DNA of 64,000 nucleotides, from NCBI GenBank assembly GCA_950097015.1, contig CATNEN010000030.1:2589001-2653000 (forward strand), in the 5' to 3' direction. Every line of letters starts with the position of its first letter. The first letter of the stretch is position 1. This document shows positions 35,301-46,583 of this stretch, piece by piece. Position numbers and translations under genes: made by a program. Below the pieces are notes generated by a model. The model was not told the DNA's origin. It did not search any database and was given only the letters and a program-made list of their open reading frames with translations. The stretch comes from Macrostomum hystrix (lineage: Eukaryota; Platyhelminthes; Macrostomidae).

Positions 35301-38300
35301 ACATGATCCCCGATCTCCATGGCAACCCCCATACCTGACTAGCTACATGATCCTTAGTCTCCATGGCAACCCGCCTACCTGACTAGCAGGAAGTAAATCT
35401 CTGGCCGAGTGGCGATCTCCTTGAACAGGCTGGCAAACTCCGAGCTGCTTAATCGGCCAGGCGAGGCGACCGGATTCAGCAGGTCCACTTCCTGTCAAGA
35501 TGTCATCAGTGCAAGTCACCAGTGATGTATACGAGTACTAATATGAGCAATATAACTATACTGCGCGATGTGTCTAGTCCTTTATTTTATGGTGGTTAAA
35601 GGTGTGCTTCCAGTTTATAGTCAAGTACGAATACAGGCCATCTAGGTAATAAATCTATTTATGATATATTTGTAACTACGGACTCCAAATCTGTTTCCCT
35701 GGGCTATAGAGCTTCAAATTACTCAGCTGTAAAACGGGCAAAAGCATTAACTGGGGAAGAAATTCGTGTGGGATGGTTGATTTCCCAGTCCATGGACTGA
35801 ACAGCTGTACAAAGCCAGCGCGCAGCGATTAATTCTATCCTCAAAGCCCAAAGGACTTAAGCTTTCAGAAGGATTTTCCTTAAGATTTTTAACTTAAATC
35901 CTGAATCCCAGAGGATCAAAATGTAGGCAAAAGTTCAAAAGAATTCCAGCTTCATGTTAACAAAGGATGCAGATTTTTAATGCTATAAATCCTTTGATAG
36001 AAGCCCCAAAAATATGTTCTGGCAAAGTGCATTAGTCTACAGCACGGAGTGTTACCGGGTGGGGCCTGCGAGTAGTAGACAGATCGAATATAAATTTCAT
36101 CGCTTTCGGCGCCGAAGTAACGGAAGCTACCTTTAATTTGGTCCGAATTCGAATTGAATTAACGCCTGTGTTGAATTTCTTAACCAGCTGGATGGCCGAC
36201 TGCTCGTCTAGGAGGCCCTCACTGTCCAGCGAGGCTGTGGAGAACAGCTCCTCTAGCCACCTGCGGGTGAGTTTGAGTCACTCTTCTCAGTTCTTGGGAC
36301 TGGTTGAGTCACTCTTCTCAGTTCTTGGGACTGGTTGAGTCACTCTTCTCAGTTCTTGGGACTGGTTGAGTCACTCTTCTCAGTTCTTGGGACTGGTTGA
36401 GTCACTCTTCTCAGTTCTTGGGACTGTTTGAGTCACTCCTCTCAGTTCTTGGGACTGGTTGAGTCACTCTTCTCAGTTCTTGGGACTGTTTGAGTCACTC
36501 TTCTCAGTTCTTGGGACTGTTTGAGTCACTCTTCTCAGTTCTTGGGACTGGTTGAGTCACTCCTCTCAGTTCTTGGGACTGGTTGAGTCACTCTTCTCAG
36601 TTCTTGGGACTGGTTGAGTCACTCTAATCAGTTCTCGTTACTGTTTGAGTCACTCTTCTCAGTTCTCGGTACTGGTTGAGTCACTCTTCTCAGTTCTCGG
36701 TACTGTTTGAGTCACTCTTATCAGTTCTCGGTACTGGTTGAGTCACTCTTCTCAGTTCTCGGTACTGTTTGAGTCACTCTTATCAGTTCTCGTTACTGTT
36801 CGAGTCACTCTTATCAGTTCTCGTTATTGTTTGTGTCACTCTTATCAGTTCTTGGTACTGGTTGGGTCACTCTTGACTGTTTTAGGGTCACACTTATTAG
36901 TTTAAGGCAAAATTTTGTCAGTTTTTAATCTCTGTTCTCTCATCTTTCTCTCCCTCTCTCCCATTATTTCAAAAAGTGCAGCCAAATTTTTTCTGGTTTA
37001 TTTTTTGTGCACATGGACTCTGTGAGTGCGCACTACTAAATTTTTTTAGAACTTAGCTGAACTTACCGGTCACGCATGAGCTGCGGCCTCTCCTGACCCG
37101 GCTCACCTCCCGGCTCTGTGTAAGTTCATTGCAATTATTTATTCTTTTTAATGTTTCGTAAGATGTTGAGTCCAGTGCCACGTCTGGTACGCCAACAAGC
37201 CCTTCTGGCGCCACCAAAATCCCTCAAAGATCCACTCTCCGTTCAAACCCTCCAATAATCGGCCCTCTCCCTTCCAATCCTCCAATAATCCGCCCTCTCC
37301 TCTTAAATCCTCCAATAATCCGCCCTCTCCCTTCCAATCCTCAAACAATCCGCCCTCTCCTCTTAAATCCTCCAATAATCCGCCCTCTCCCTTCAAATCC
37401 TCCAATAATCCGCCCTCTCCCTTCAAATCCTCCAATAATCCGCCCTCTCACTTCAAATCCTCCAATAATCCGCCCTCTCACTTCAAATCCTCCAATAATC
37501 CGCCCTCTCCCTTCAAATCCTCCAATAATCCGCCCTCTCACTTCAAATCCTCCAATAATCCGCCCTCTCCCTTCAAATCCTCCAATAATCCACCCTCTCC
37601 CTTCAAATCCTCGAATAATCCACCCTCTCCCTTCAAATCCTCCAATAATCCGCCCTCTCCCTTCAAATCCTCCAATAATCCACCCTCTCCCTTCAAATCC
37701 TCGAATAATCCGCCCTCTCCCTTCAAATCCTCCAATAATCCACCCTCTCCCTTCAAATCCTCGAATAATCCACCCTCTCCCTTCAAATCCTCCAATAATC
37801 CGCCCTCTCCCTTCAAATACTCCAATAATCCGCCCTCTCCCTTCAAATCCTCCAATAATCCGCCCTCTCCCTTCAAATCCTCCAATAATCCGCCCTCTCA
37901 CTTCAAATCCTCCAATAATCCGCCCTCTCACTTCAAATCCTCCAATAATCCGCCCCTTCCTTCAAATACTCCAATAATCCGCCCTCTTCCTTCAAATACT
38001 CCAATAATCCGCCCTCTTCCTTCAAATACTCCAATAATCCGCCCTCTTCCTTCAAATCCTCCAATAATCCGCCCTCTCCCTTCAAATCCTCCAATAATCC
38101 GCCCTCTTCCTTCAAATCCTCCAATAATCCGCCCTCTCCCTTCAAATCCTCCAATAATCCGCCCTCTCACTTCAAATCCTCCAATAATCCGCCCTCTCAC
38201 TTCAAATCCTCCAATAATCCGCCCCTTTCTTCAAATACTCCAATAATCCGCCCTCTTCCTTCAAATACTCCAATAATCCACCCTCTTCCTTCAAATACTC

Positions 38301-41300
38301 CAATAATCCGCCCTCTTCCTTCAAATACTCCAATAATCCGCCCTCTTCCTTCAAATCCTCCAATAATCCGCCCTCTCCCTTCAAATCCTCCAATAATCCG
38401 CCCTCTTCCTTCAAATCCTCCAATAATCCGCCGTCTTCCTTCAAATCCTCCAATAATCCGCCCTCTTCCTTCAAATACTCCAATAATCCACCCTCTCCCT
38501 TCAAATCCTCCAATAATCCACCCTCCCCCTTCAAATCCTCCAATAATCCGCCCTCTTCCTTCAAATCCTCCAATAATCCGCCGTCTTCCTTCAAATCCTC
38601 CAATAATCCGCCCTCTTCCTTCAAATACTCCAATAATCCACCCTCTCCCTTCAAATCCTCCAATAATCCACCCTCCCCCTTCAAATCCTCCAATAATCCG
38701 CCGTCTTCCTTCAAATACTCCAATAATCCACCCTCTCCCTTCAAATCCTCCAATAATCCACCCTCCCCCTTCAAATCCTCCAATAATCCGCCGTCTTCCT
38801 TCAAATACTCCAATAATCCACCCTCTCCCTTCAAATCCTCCAATAATCCACCCTCCCCCTTCAAATCCTCCAATAATCCGCCCTCTTCCTTCAAATACTC
38901 CAATAATCCACCCTCTCCCTTCAAATCCTCCAATAATCCGCCCTCTCCCTTCAAATACTCCAATAATCCGCCCTCTCCCTTCAAATACTCCAATAATCCG
39001 CCCTCTCCCTTCAAATACTCCAATAATCCGCCCTCTCCCTTCAAATACTCCAATAATCCGCCCTATCCCTTCAAATACTCCAATGATCCGCCCTCTCACT
39101 TCAAATACTCCAATAACCCACCCTCTTCCTTCAAATCCTCCAATAATCCGCCCTCTCCCTTCAAACCCTCCAATAATCCGCCCCCTTCCTTCAAATCCTC
39201 CAATAATCCGCCCCTTCCTTCAAATCCTACAATAATCCGCCCTCTCCCTTCAAACCCTCCAATAATCCACCCTCCCCCTTCAAATCCTCCAAAAATCCGC
39301 CCTCTCCCTTCAAATCCTCCAATAATCCACCCTCTCCCTTCAAATCCTCACATAATCCGCTATACCCATCTCCCAGCAAGTCACTCACCTTTGTGGCCGT
39401 TGATGAGGCAGCCGAGGCCGGTGATCCAGACGCTGGCCGCATCCACTAGAGCCGCCACCAGATCAATGCAGCGCTGCTTTGAGTCGCCGTCGCCTTTGGC
39501 TTCAACTACGATCGTGAAGGCGCAGTCAGCAGACTGTGCGGCTGCCACGCTGCTGTTGCGCAGCGCGGCTGTAGTCCGACCCCGACGGACTTCCTTGATA
39601 TCCGCGACACGGACTGAAATCGATTGCGGTCAATTAGTGTCTGATTTGCTTGACTAATCAAACTCCATTTTGTGACCCTTATTTGGGCCGTTTTTGTCTA
39701 CTGATAAAGTCTTCGTGCTGCCCTTCTGGGCCAGTTCGCACGATATTTTAAAACCCAAGAAAGAGCAATTGATGACCCGTTTAATTACGAGATAATGCGC
39801 ATTTTTAATTAGTAACCCGAGCTACTAGAACTTACATTATAAAATACCAACTGGTTGCTTAATAAAAGTACACTAAAGTCGTGAATCTTGTAATAAAATG
39901 ACTAATCAATTACATGTTAATAGATCTATGTATTACACTAGGAGTGTGGAAGCCGAATGATATTTTATAAAGCAGTTTCGGATTTTTGCTTCTTTATAAA
40001 CTGTCTGTCAACGAAGTTAAAATTTGTCTTTCAGTGATGATTTTTCATTAACGATGATCGTATTTTTGGTTGAGATTCATTACAGTGCAATAAACTACCA
40101 GGCTCCCAATAGATTGTGATGTTGCCTGTGTACAAGCTTGGTCATTACAGTGCTATGAACTACCAGGCTCCCAATAGATTGTGATGTTGCCTGTGTACAA
40201 GCTTGGTCATTACAGTGCTATGAACTACCAGGCTCCCAATAGATTGTGATGTTGCCTGTGTACAAGCTTGGTCATTACAGTGCTATGAACTACCAGGCTC
40301 CCAATAGATTGTGATGTTGCCTGTGTACAAGCTTGGTCATTACAGTGCTATGAACTACCAGGCTCCCAATAGATTGTGATGTTGCCTGTGTACAAGCTTG
40401 GTCATTACAGTGCAATAAACTACCAGGCTCCCAATAGATTGTGATGTTGCCTGTGTACAAGCTTGGTCATTACAGTGCTATGAACTACCAGGCTCCCAAT
40501 AGATTGTGATGTTGCCTGTGTACAAGCTTGGTCATTACAGTGCTATGAACTACCAGACTCCCAATAGATTGTGATGTTGCCTGTGTACAAGCTTGGTCAT
40601 TACAGTGCTATGAACTACCAGACTCCCAATAGATTGTGATATTGCCTGTTTACAAGCTTGGCCAATTTGAAACTAGGTCAGTGCCTTCGGGATTATTTTG
40701 CACTGAAGGATTTCAACCCAGATGAATTGTCATGCTCGGGGGCGTGGCCACACACAATTCATTAATCGGATTAGCCGAGTCGATGGGATAAAAAGATTAA
40801 AACTCAAGTTAGCTCTTGCGCAGGTAAAACAAACCGACAGCCACCGGGCCCAGCAGCTACCTGTTTCAGGCGAAAACTGTTCCCTGCTTACGTTACTTAA
40901 CCTTGCTTAGAGTGCGTGTTTGCCCAGCAAAACATTTACTGAAAGTTTCTTCTGGCCTCCGTCTGCGTCTCCCAATTTTTTGGGTGGGGTTACAGTTTTT
41001 TATGTAGGAAGGAGCGAAATATTTATTCCCCATTTCTCGTCTGCCCCCGTCCGGGTGGCCCTGCCTGCTATCGGGAGGGGGGCGGGAATGGCAGGAAACT
41101 AAATGATGGTGGCGCCCAGGTGAATGGGGCGTTGGCCTTGCTGGGCGTGGCTGGTTCATCGTCAATATTGATCCTCATCTCATCACTGCTCAACCCGTCG
41201 GAGAGCGACCGGCCCCCCTTTACGCCTTCCATTCTATGTTATTCGGTTCTGGTTTAGCTTGTAATGGCCAACTTCGAAGCGCAATTTAGCCTAGAATGAT

Positions 41301-42241
41301 GAATTTATAGGCTATGAATAGCCATGAGCTTCATTCTGGAAGCCGATCGCTATCTTGCTATTTGCGACTCACCAGCAGCTTTGTGCGGCTTCTTAGACGA
41401 GGGCCACCAACGAATTTCCATGGCTTCTAGGTCAAGAAAGAAGTGCCGCTTGTAGTGTCTATTGTTTGGCCGAATTTTTAAGAGATCGGTGCCCTCTTGC
41501 ATGTAGTTGAGGCAGTCCAGTGCTGGAATTGTATCGAGTAAAATTCAAGGGAAACGTATACATTTATATTTATAATGAAGCCTATGCGAAATGCTTGTCT
41601 TAATTTTATTCTATGCTCATTATCATTTTTGCAGCAACTGAAGCGAGTATTTAGTACACGAAAGCCACAGGGGAAGGCGTAGACCTATTTAGCGACAATT
41701 TGCATAATTGGACGCTGGTAAAAAGAAAGCAGACAAAAAACTAAAAGTACGAGGTAGTCCAGTAAAGGTTGAGAAGAGAGCGGTTCAGAACTTTTGCGGG
41801 TCAAAATGCTTGAATGATTCCGAGATTATTTTCTAAAGCAGCAAACTGGGGCACCGAGTGAATTGAAATTGTGGTTGAGAAGACATTTTTAAGAGATGAC
41901 GCAATCGAGAAGGATATACGAAATCGGAAAAAATCATGGCCGTTGGATTATCTTCACACCCGAATGTGAAGATGTGAAGACATTTGAATGCAAAATGGAT
42001 GGGAAAAGTTGACAATAAAAAAGTAAGAAGTAGCTAGCTAGCGCTCACCGTCGACAACCTTGATTTTGGATTCAGAATTAGTATCCAAAAAAGAGACTTC
42101 TTTCTTGCGATGGCTTATTTTGCCAGTAGCCTGTATACTCTCCGAAGATGCTTCAGAAGCTGATTCTTCCACCTTTGAAGAATTACTCTGACTATCGGTG
42201 TTGTTTAGGCTGAGATTGCTTGCGTGAGCTGGGCTCGCCAT
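23339..42241 (-). CDS. PLCL: Phospholipase C-related inactive protein (PLCL/PRIP), complete 18-exon model
   Basis: PRIP proteins keep the PLC fold without PLC activity and act as scaffolds for inositol phosphates, PP1/PP2A and receptor traffic. Exons: 42241-42049, 41522-41373, 39613-39389, 37115-37067, 36260-36131, 35491-35379, 32990-32924, 32792-32699, 32321-32204, 30650-30565, 29539-29419, 28491-28215, 26940-26838, 26742-26630, 26154-25849, 25473-25263, 25073-24532, 23668-23339. All phases join: 1,075 residues. Order: PP1-type motif KKEVSF (46-51), PH (~65-190), degenerate EF hands (~200-340), X (~350-480), linker, Y (~545-690, VDSSNLNP, GCQLVCLN), C2 (~690-820), C-terminal helices. PLCL-type text, unlike PLC-eta or -delta, includes FLVLDDDAIGDEFIGQ, CLQTGYRHV and the end FAWNVRVLRSQADQL. 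Catalytic positions: H378, K379 (normally Asn), E408, E410 (normally Asp), H423, E457. Most introns carry minisatellites or SINEs. Confidence 0.95.
26295..26420 (+). mobile_element. SINE family B head, in PLCL intron
   Basis: A tRNA-like head with box A (tagcctagtggttagagcg) and box B (gggggttcgattccc), then the family block caatttgtgtcttttagca. The later tail block is absent, so the copy is short. It is not called as a tRNA gene because the acceptor stem does not pair and the same text recurs in other SINE-B copies. Confidence 0.7.
27170..28135. repeat. Minisatellite, 14-bp unit, in PLCL intron 12
   Basis: Nearly 70 copies of gaacttcagctagt, with sporadic variants such as aaacttcagccatc that recur in groups. 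It lies about 80 bp from the exon 12 donor (28214). Confidence 0.95.
28503..28850 (+). mobile_element. SINE family A next to PLCL exon 12
   Basis: Carries the body block gcagccgcggagagaaggct, gtgcaatttacgcccttgag, the block gtcagggcagatgtacacac and the tail ctcgctggctgcgggtctag. Its head begins about 12 bp from the exon 12 acceptor (28491), so on the minus strand the exon's polypyrimidine tract seems to come from the SINE head or its junction. Confidence 0.8.
30720..31820. repeat. Minisatellite, 29-bp unit, in PLCL intron 9
   Basis: About 38 copies containing ggaattgtctggagtaggaa with tatgacaga or caggacaga. It ends about 70 bp before the exon 10 acceptor on the transcribed strand. A long minus-strand frame (SYSRQFLCHIPTPDN-like) is a by-product. 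Confidence 0.95.
32400..32585 (-). mobile_element. SINE family B, minus orientation, in PLCL intron
   Basis: The reverse complement has the head (cctaggggttttagagcgtc, then a degenerate box B) and the tail block around ggctgttcagtccatggact. It lies between PLCL exons 8 and 9. Confidence 0.65.
33075..33645. repeat. Pentanucleotide (attcc/attct)n array in PLCL intron 6
   Basis: A perfect attcc run (about 13 copies) gives way to a long, less regular attct array that contains a ~145-bp duplication (tattcaatgctactccattc at about 33180 and again near 33323). It begins about 80 bp upstream of exon 7 on the transcribed strand. Confidence 0.95.
33890..33945. repeat. AT-rich palindromic stretch
   Basis: taacttatatatatataagt followed by catatataagttaatatata: several overlapping inverted repeats of (ta)n. 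It could extrude a cruciform or simply be a decayed (ta)n microsatellite. Confidence 0.6.
34236..35390. repeat. Minisatellite, 43-bp unit, overlapping the PLCL exon 6 donor
   Basis: About 27 copies containing ctagctacatgattcccaat and ctccacggcaaattcccacc. On the transcribed strand each unit holds a copy of the exon 6 splice junction: the real one is gctagtcag|gtaggcggg (35379/35378) and the units carry gctagtcag or gctagccag followed by gt. Units nearest the exon are closest to the real junction. Confidence 0.95.
35685..35830 (+). mobile_element. SINE family B tail, in PLCL intron
   Basis: Has attactcagctgtaaaacgg and the marker cccagtccatggactgaaca then gctgtac. The tRNA-like head is not visible. 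Confidence 0.6.
36265..36900. repeat. Minisatellite, 31-bp unit, adjoining the PLCL exon 5 acceptor
   Basis: About 20 copies containing ggttgagtcactcttctcag and ttcttggga, changing gradually to ttctcggta variants away from the exon. It comes within about 10 bp of the exon 5 acceptor (36261), so the array lies inside the polypyrimidine/branch-point zone. Confidence 0.93.
37225..39365. repeat. Minisatellite, 30-bp unit, 2.1 kb, in PLCL intron 3
   Basis: About 71 copies containing ccaataatccgccctctccc and ttcaaatcct; the largest array in the window. Because 30 is a multiple of 3, long minus-strand frames (EDLKGEGGLL-like and GFEGRGRIIG-like) stay open. It starts about 25 bp after the exon 3 donor and ends about 110 bp before the exon 4 acceptor, so it fills nearly the whole intron. 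Confidence 0.96.
40078..40662. repeat. Minisatellite, 65-bp unit, nine copies, in PLCL intron 2
   Basis: Nine almost identical units, from cattacagtgctatgaact to tgtgtacaagcttggt. Copies 1 and 6 share a caataaac variant, and copies 8 and 9 share a cagactccc variant, suggesting block duplication. Very low divergence points to recent expansion. Confidence 0.95.
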
Positions 42242-44063
42242 ATTTTCTATTAAACAGTAACTGACTGTTTAAGATTACGCAGAAACATTAAGCGTTCTGT
42301 AAATTTTCATTGATCATGGCGGCTTAGAAAATCAAAATTGTTCACAATGCAAAAAGCTATAATATAAATTGTTAATCAAAAGGAATCTAATGCAATAAAC
42401 ATTATCGTCGTTTGGTAGATTTCCAAATATATGTTAATGAGAAGATACGGAGTCCTTTTTTACTAAAAAATGAGCCAAAAAGTTTTTACGTCGACTGTTT
42501 CATGTTAAATACCTCTGGTTTGTCTCGAATAAAAAGGAATAAAAAGCATGTTGAAAATCAAACTGACTCCATTCATTAGACACAAAATAAAACAAAGTTA
42601 TCTGGCAATGCTTTTAAAAATCAAGGCAAGCTTCAACGAAGAAGAAATTGGCTGCGCAAAAATATCTAGCGTTTCAAATATTCTTGTCTTGAGTTTTTTT
42701 TTACAAAAAAAGATTATGTCAGATTTTAACTGTCATTGAAATTCCATTTCCGAAACGCGCAGGATGTTCTATCACAGCGGTGGAAATGAAATGAGTAGAA
42801 TATATTGTTGTATATTGTGTATTGAAAATCTTCATACATTTTCAGTATATATTGAAATGGTCCTTTATATATTTTTAATACCAATAAATGTATCAAGTTT
42901 GTAATATTTCATTCTTCATTGGACATTATATTCCGTTCTGTTCTGGAATATTAGCTTTGCGTTGCCCATTGGCCATTGCCACTTGCCAGTGCTGGGCTTA
43001 CTGATCGATTTTCCAAAATTTATTTTTCCACAGTCAATTGTAATTCGTTGTATTGTTGTGGTGTACTGTGTCTGTACTTTTTTTAATTAAGAGTTTCATC
43101 AAAATTGATTACTTACTTGTAAATATTTCTCTTTTTACAGTCTTTTCGTCCTGCCTACCTCGCATTTGCTAAATTCTATTTCTCCAAGTGTAGAAAAAGC
43201 CCATCTTCACTATGTACATGTGACATCAGAGCTTCATGCCTTCAGTATCATTTCAGTGACATAACAATATCTATAACTTTTATACAAAAATCTGTAGGCC
43301 TATCTGTAACTGTAGCTACAGTATAACTCTATCACACATTTAAGCCCAACTTGACTTATAGATCAGAAATAGCTATTAATCATTTACTGAATAGGGCCTA
43401 TAGCTAGCTAAGGCAATAGTCGTAATAGCTACACTTCAGTATTTCCTGATGGTATTTTTGTTTTAGAATAAAATTTTCATTTCATTTTCATTAACTACTA
43501 GTAACTAGTATGACTAAATTAGCATCAAATCCAACTTAAAAATTCTCAGCATTCTTTTGGATTAGGGGGCCAGTAGATAATCTTTTGTTTTGGTTTAGTG
43601 GACCACCATTTTTTAAGTGGCCAGTTTTCCTAGTTTAAGGAACCAACAATTTTGTCACCATTTCAATTTTAAGCTAGCTATTGGGATGGCAGCGCAATAT
43701 ACACAAAGCCTTAGTGGTAAGTTCAGATTTAACCTTTGTCTCTTAATTTATAATTAAATAGTTTTGGTTTAGAAGGGCAATCAATGGAAAGCATTCATTG
43801 TTGGTCCCCTAATCTAAAATGTTGCGAAGATAGGTTTGTCTGTTTCTTGGTTCTGCTAATGAACTAGTATATTCTATATAAAATATTATTTTAATGTATA
43901 GTAATAACAATTTTAGTGCAATGTGTGTACTAAATAATACAAATTCAAAAAAATTGTTTGAAAAATTGTTTAACTAAATCTCTTATAAAAAATTGTTTTT
44001 CTAATAAATATATAAATTATTTACAGAGCTATTAACGTAACAGGAGTTGACACTGAACTGTAA
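42242..44063. other. Shared upstream region of divergent PLCL and SENP8
   Basis: Head-to-head spacing between the two start codons is about 1.8 kb. The sequence is AT-rich and has no recognisable exon or repeat. Promoters or 5' non-coding exons of both genes should lie here, but I see no clear core promoter element. Confidence 0.5.
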
Positions 44064-45706
44064 ATGTCTAAGCACTTGGTGAGCTATCATGATGCACTTG
44101 TTACTGAGGATGATTATAATACTCTGACTGATGGCAATTGGCTAAATGATAACATCATTAGCTTTGTCATGGAGTACCTAGAGCGCAGCATTTATTGTGG
44201 TGGAAATGTTACACTTCTTGATCCCAGCGTCTGTCAGGCTGTTAAACTGACCAGACAGGCAACTGAGCTTCTCGCTGGTCGGGCCCTTAGAATCTGTAAG
44301 TACCTATATGTATAGTCCAGCTTTGAAAGAATTTTAGACTATGGTCTATGCTGACTGTTCTTTATCTGGCTCTTCTTTGTTCAGTCAATTCTTCTAGGGT
44401 GACAGGTCCACTTTAACACTGCATTGCACTTTTGCTACTACATGCTGTACAAAATTAAGAAAATAATAATATGATTTGCAGCAGTCGATCCCTAGTTTGT
44501 GAGGAGGAGCAATTCTCATTCCACTGACCCCATAGGCATAGATTGCACTACCAATGTGCCTTTTCCCCTATTTTGGTCTATGGATGAATAATCTTAGCCC
44601 AAATTAGCTCCCTGAGATTAGCCTGATTGCTTCAGTTAACTAGCTCAGGGGTTGTTGCCTAGTGGTTAGGGCGTCGCACTCAAGACTTGAAGGTCGGGGG
44701 TTCGTCTCTCGACTCCACTGGAACGATTTGTGTCCTTTAGCAGAACAGTTCATCCAGCTGTTAAATGGGTACCAGCATCAGCTAGGGGTTAGTTGAGGGA
44801 GGGTGTAACATCCCCTCAGTCCATGGACTTATTGGCCGTATGCAGCCTTCAGATGCGCCGCTATTGAAGGCCGAGCTGTCAGCTGCATATCTGGTCCAAT
44901 TATGGCAGGTGTAATAAATTATTTTTTTCAGTTAACCCAGCTGTAAAAATGGGTAGTTTATATGGACGTGCCTGCCTCACTTGTCCATGGACCGAACAGC
45001 CGTACGCAGCCTTAAGATGTCTCGCACAAGAGCCGCGGTAGAGCCATCATTGGCGCTACATGTGGGTTAGGTGGCATTTCTATCCATCTTTTGAGCTAAG
45101 GTAAAAATCTAAATCCTTAGTGAGTGTCGGACTTGTCACATCTCGAAGTGTTAGACAAGCGTTAGTCTTACAGAGTTCGCACATGATGGCTATTACTGAA
45201 TTGTTCTACCCAACCGCGCATCTTCGTCAGCCTCCACCGCATCTCACCGCGGCTTAATTTGCGTGGTTAGCGACAGCGATTCGTTTGACCAGCCCGGCGG
45301 TCACCATTGGTCCCTGTTGGCCATTCGTTACAGCACGGACAGCGGCTGCGGCTGCCGCGTACTCAACGCTCTGCACTTTGACAGCCTAGCCAGCAGCAAT
45401 AGGCACGCCGCAACGGATCTAGCGGCCGCCCTGCACCCGGCCCTGTGCGACTGTCCAGCTGCTCCAGCCGTGCTGGAAGCTGTTCGCTGTCCCCAGCAGG
45501 CCAACAGCTTCGACTGCGGCGTCTACGCACTGCTGACCGCTGAGCGACTGATCCAGGCCGGGTTGGACCAGTGGCCGGCGCTGGCTGCCGACTTCAGCTG
45601 GTCTGACGGCCACTGCCAGGCTAAGAAGTGTGCCATTGAATTCAGAATGCGTTATAGACAGCTCATTGACAGACTGGCTGCTGAAGGTCCAGTCTATAGG
45701 GATTAG
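44064..45706 (+). CDS. SENP8: NEDD8-specific cysteine protease (SENP8 / NEDP1 / DEN1)
   Basis: This ULP-family protease trims the NEDD8 precursor and removes NEDD8 from proteins other than cullins. Two exons, 44064-44295 and 45231-45706, join at phase 1 to give 235 residues, near the family's usual size of just over 210. Exon 1 has the substrate-channel start LVSYHDALVTEDDYNTL and GNWLNDNIISF. Exon 2 has the catalytic His in GGHHWSLL (H103), Asp in ALHFDS (D128), the oxyanion Gln in CPQQANSFDCG (Q167) and the nucleophile C173. All catalytic residues are intact. The intron holds a SINE-B. The match to SENP8 and not to SUMO proteases rests on the short length and the N-terminal motif. The ATG at 44064 begins the conserved region. 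Confidence 0.96.
44640..45040 (+). mobile_element. SINE family B, best copy, with a second tail, in SENP8 intron
   Basis: Head: tgcctagtggttagggcgtc (box A) and gggggttcgtctctcgactc (box B). Then gatttgtgtcctttagcag, aatgggtaccagcatcagct, the tail cagtccatggacttattggc and a run ending near 44930. A further tail piece (gtccatggaccgaacagccg) follows to about 45040. Confidence 0.8.
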
Positions 45707-45875
45707 GGAGGATGATAAAAGACAGTCTCCATCTGGTCGTCGTCGCATTTTCTTTTCTTAATTTTTTAACGCTAATTATATATTTTTGTATTTTGCTAAT
45801 ATAATTTTGTCAGTGTTAATGTTATCGATTGGTTTGGCCTTTTTGGTTTTTTCACAATCGTCTAACGAATCAATT

Positions 45876-46350
45876 TAAATATGTCAATCCAAATTGCCTT
45901 TCAATTCAGGTCACCTGTCAATCCAAATTGCCTTTCAATTCAGGTCACCTGTCAATCCAAATTGCCTTTCAATTCATGTCACCTGTCAATCCAAATTGCC
46001 TTTCAATTCAGGTCACCTGTCAATCCAAATTGCCTTTCAATTCAGGTCACCTGTCAATCCAAATTGCCTTTCAATTCAGGTCACCTGTCAATCCAAATTG
46101 CCTTTCAATTCAGGTCACCTGTCAATCCAAATTCGCTTTCAATTCAGGTCACCTGTCAATCCAAATTCGCTTTCAATTCAGGTCACCTGTCAATCCAAAT
46201 TGCCTTTCAATTCAGGTCACCTGTCAATCCAAATTGCCTTTCAATTCAGGTCACCTGTCAATCCAAATTGCCTTTCAATTCAGGTCACCTGTCAATCCAA
46301 ATTGCCTTTCAATTCAGGTCACCTGTCAATCTAAATTCGCTTTCAGTCCA
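45876..46350. repeat. Minisatellite, 34-bp unit, between SENP8 and LMO7/LIMCH1
   Basis: About 14 nearly identical copies containing tgtcaatccaaattgccttt and caattcaggtcacc. It fills more than half of the 877 bp separating SENP8's stop from the next gene's ATG, so it is probably in the SENP8 3' UTR or the neighbour's promoter. Confidence 0.95.
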
Positions 46351-46583
46351 GATCTAAGATCTAGATCCCAAGAATTGAATCCTACATGGCCGCTTTGTTA
46401 ACAACTTCTTAATAAATAAACAAGTTTAAACCCTCGTCTCTTCCAGCTTATATAGACTGAGTGGGCCTTCAAAAGGCGCATTCGCCTAAAGATAGCAAGC
46501 AAGTTAGAGCAGGCACTGCGACCTTAGTGAATATCAAATAGACGGCACTGCATCTAGCCACAAACTGTCACTTTGTTTAATCA

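Noticed and set aside
34236-35390. CRISPR-like array
   Set aside because: Units are contiguous without unique spacers, and the context is an animal intron.
37148-39442. Long minus frames with GFEGRGRIIG or EDLKGEGGLL repeats
   Set aside because: 30-bp minisatellite filling PLCL intron 3. It resembles a collagen- or silk-like protein only superficially, and flanking PLCL exons splice across it in phase.
23339-42241. Assignment as catalytically active PLC-eta
   Set aside because: First suggested by KLSRALSDL and the Y-box, but the C2 text (DDDAIGDEFIGQ, CLQTGYRHV), the N-terminal KKEVSF and the C-terminal FAWNVRVLRSQADQL fit PLCL/PRIP, and catalytic ligands are changed.
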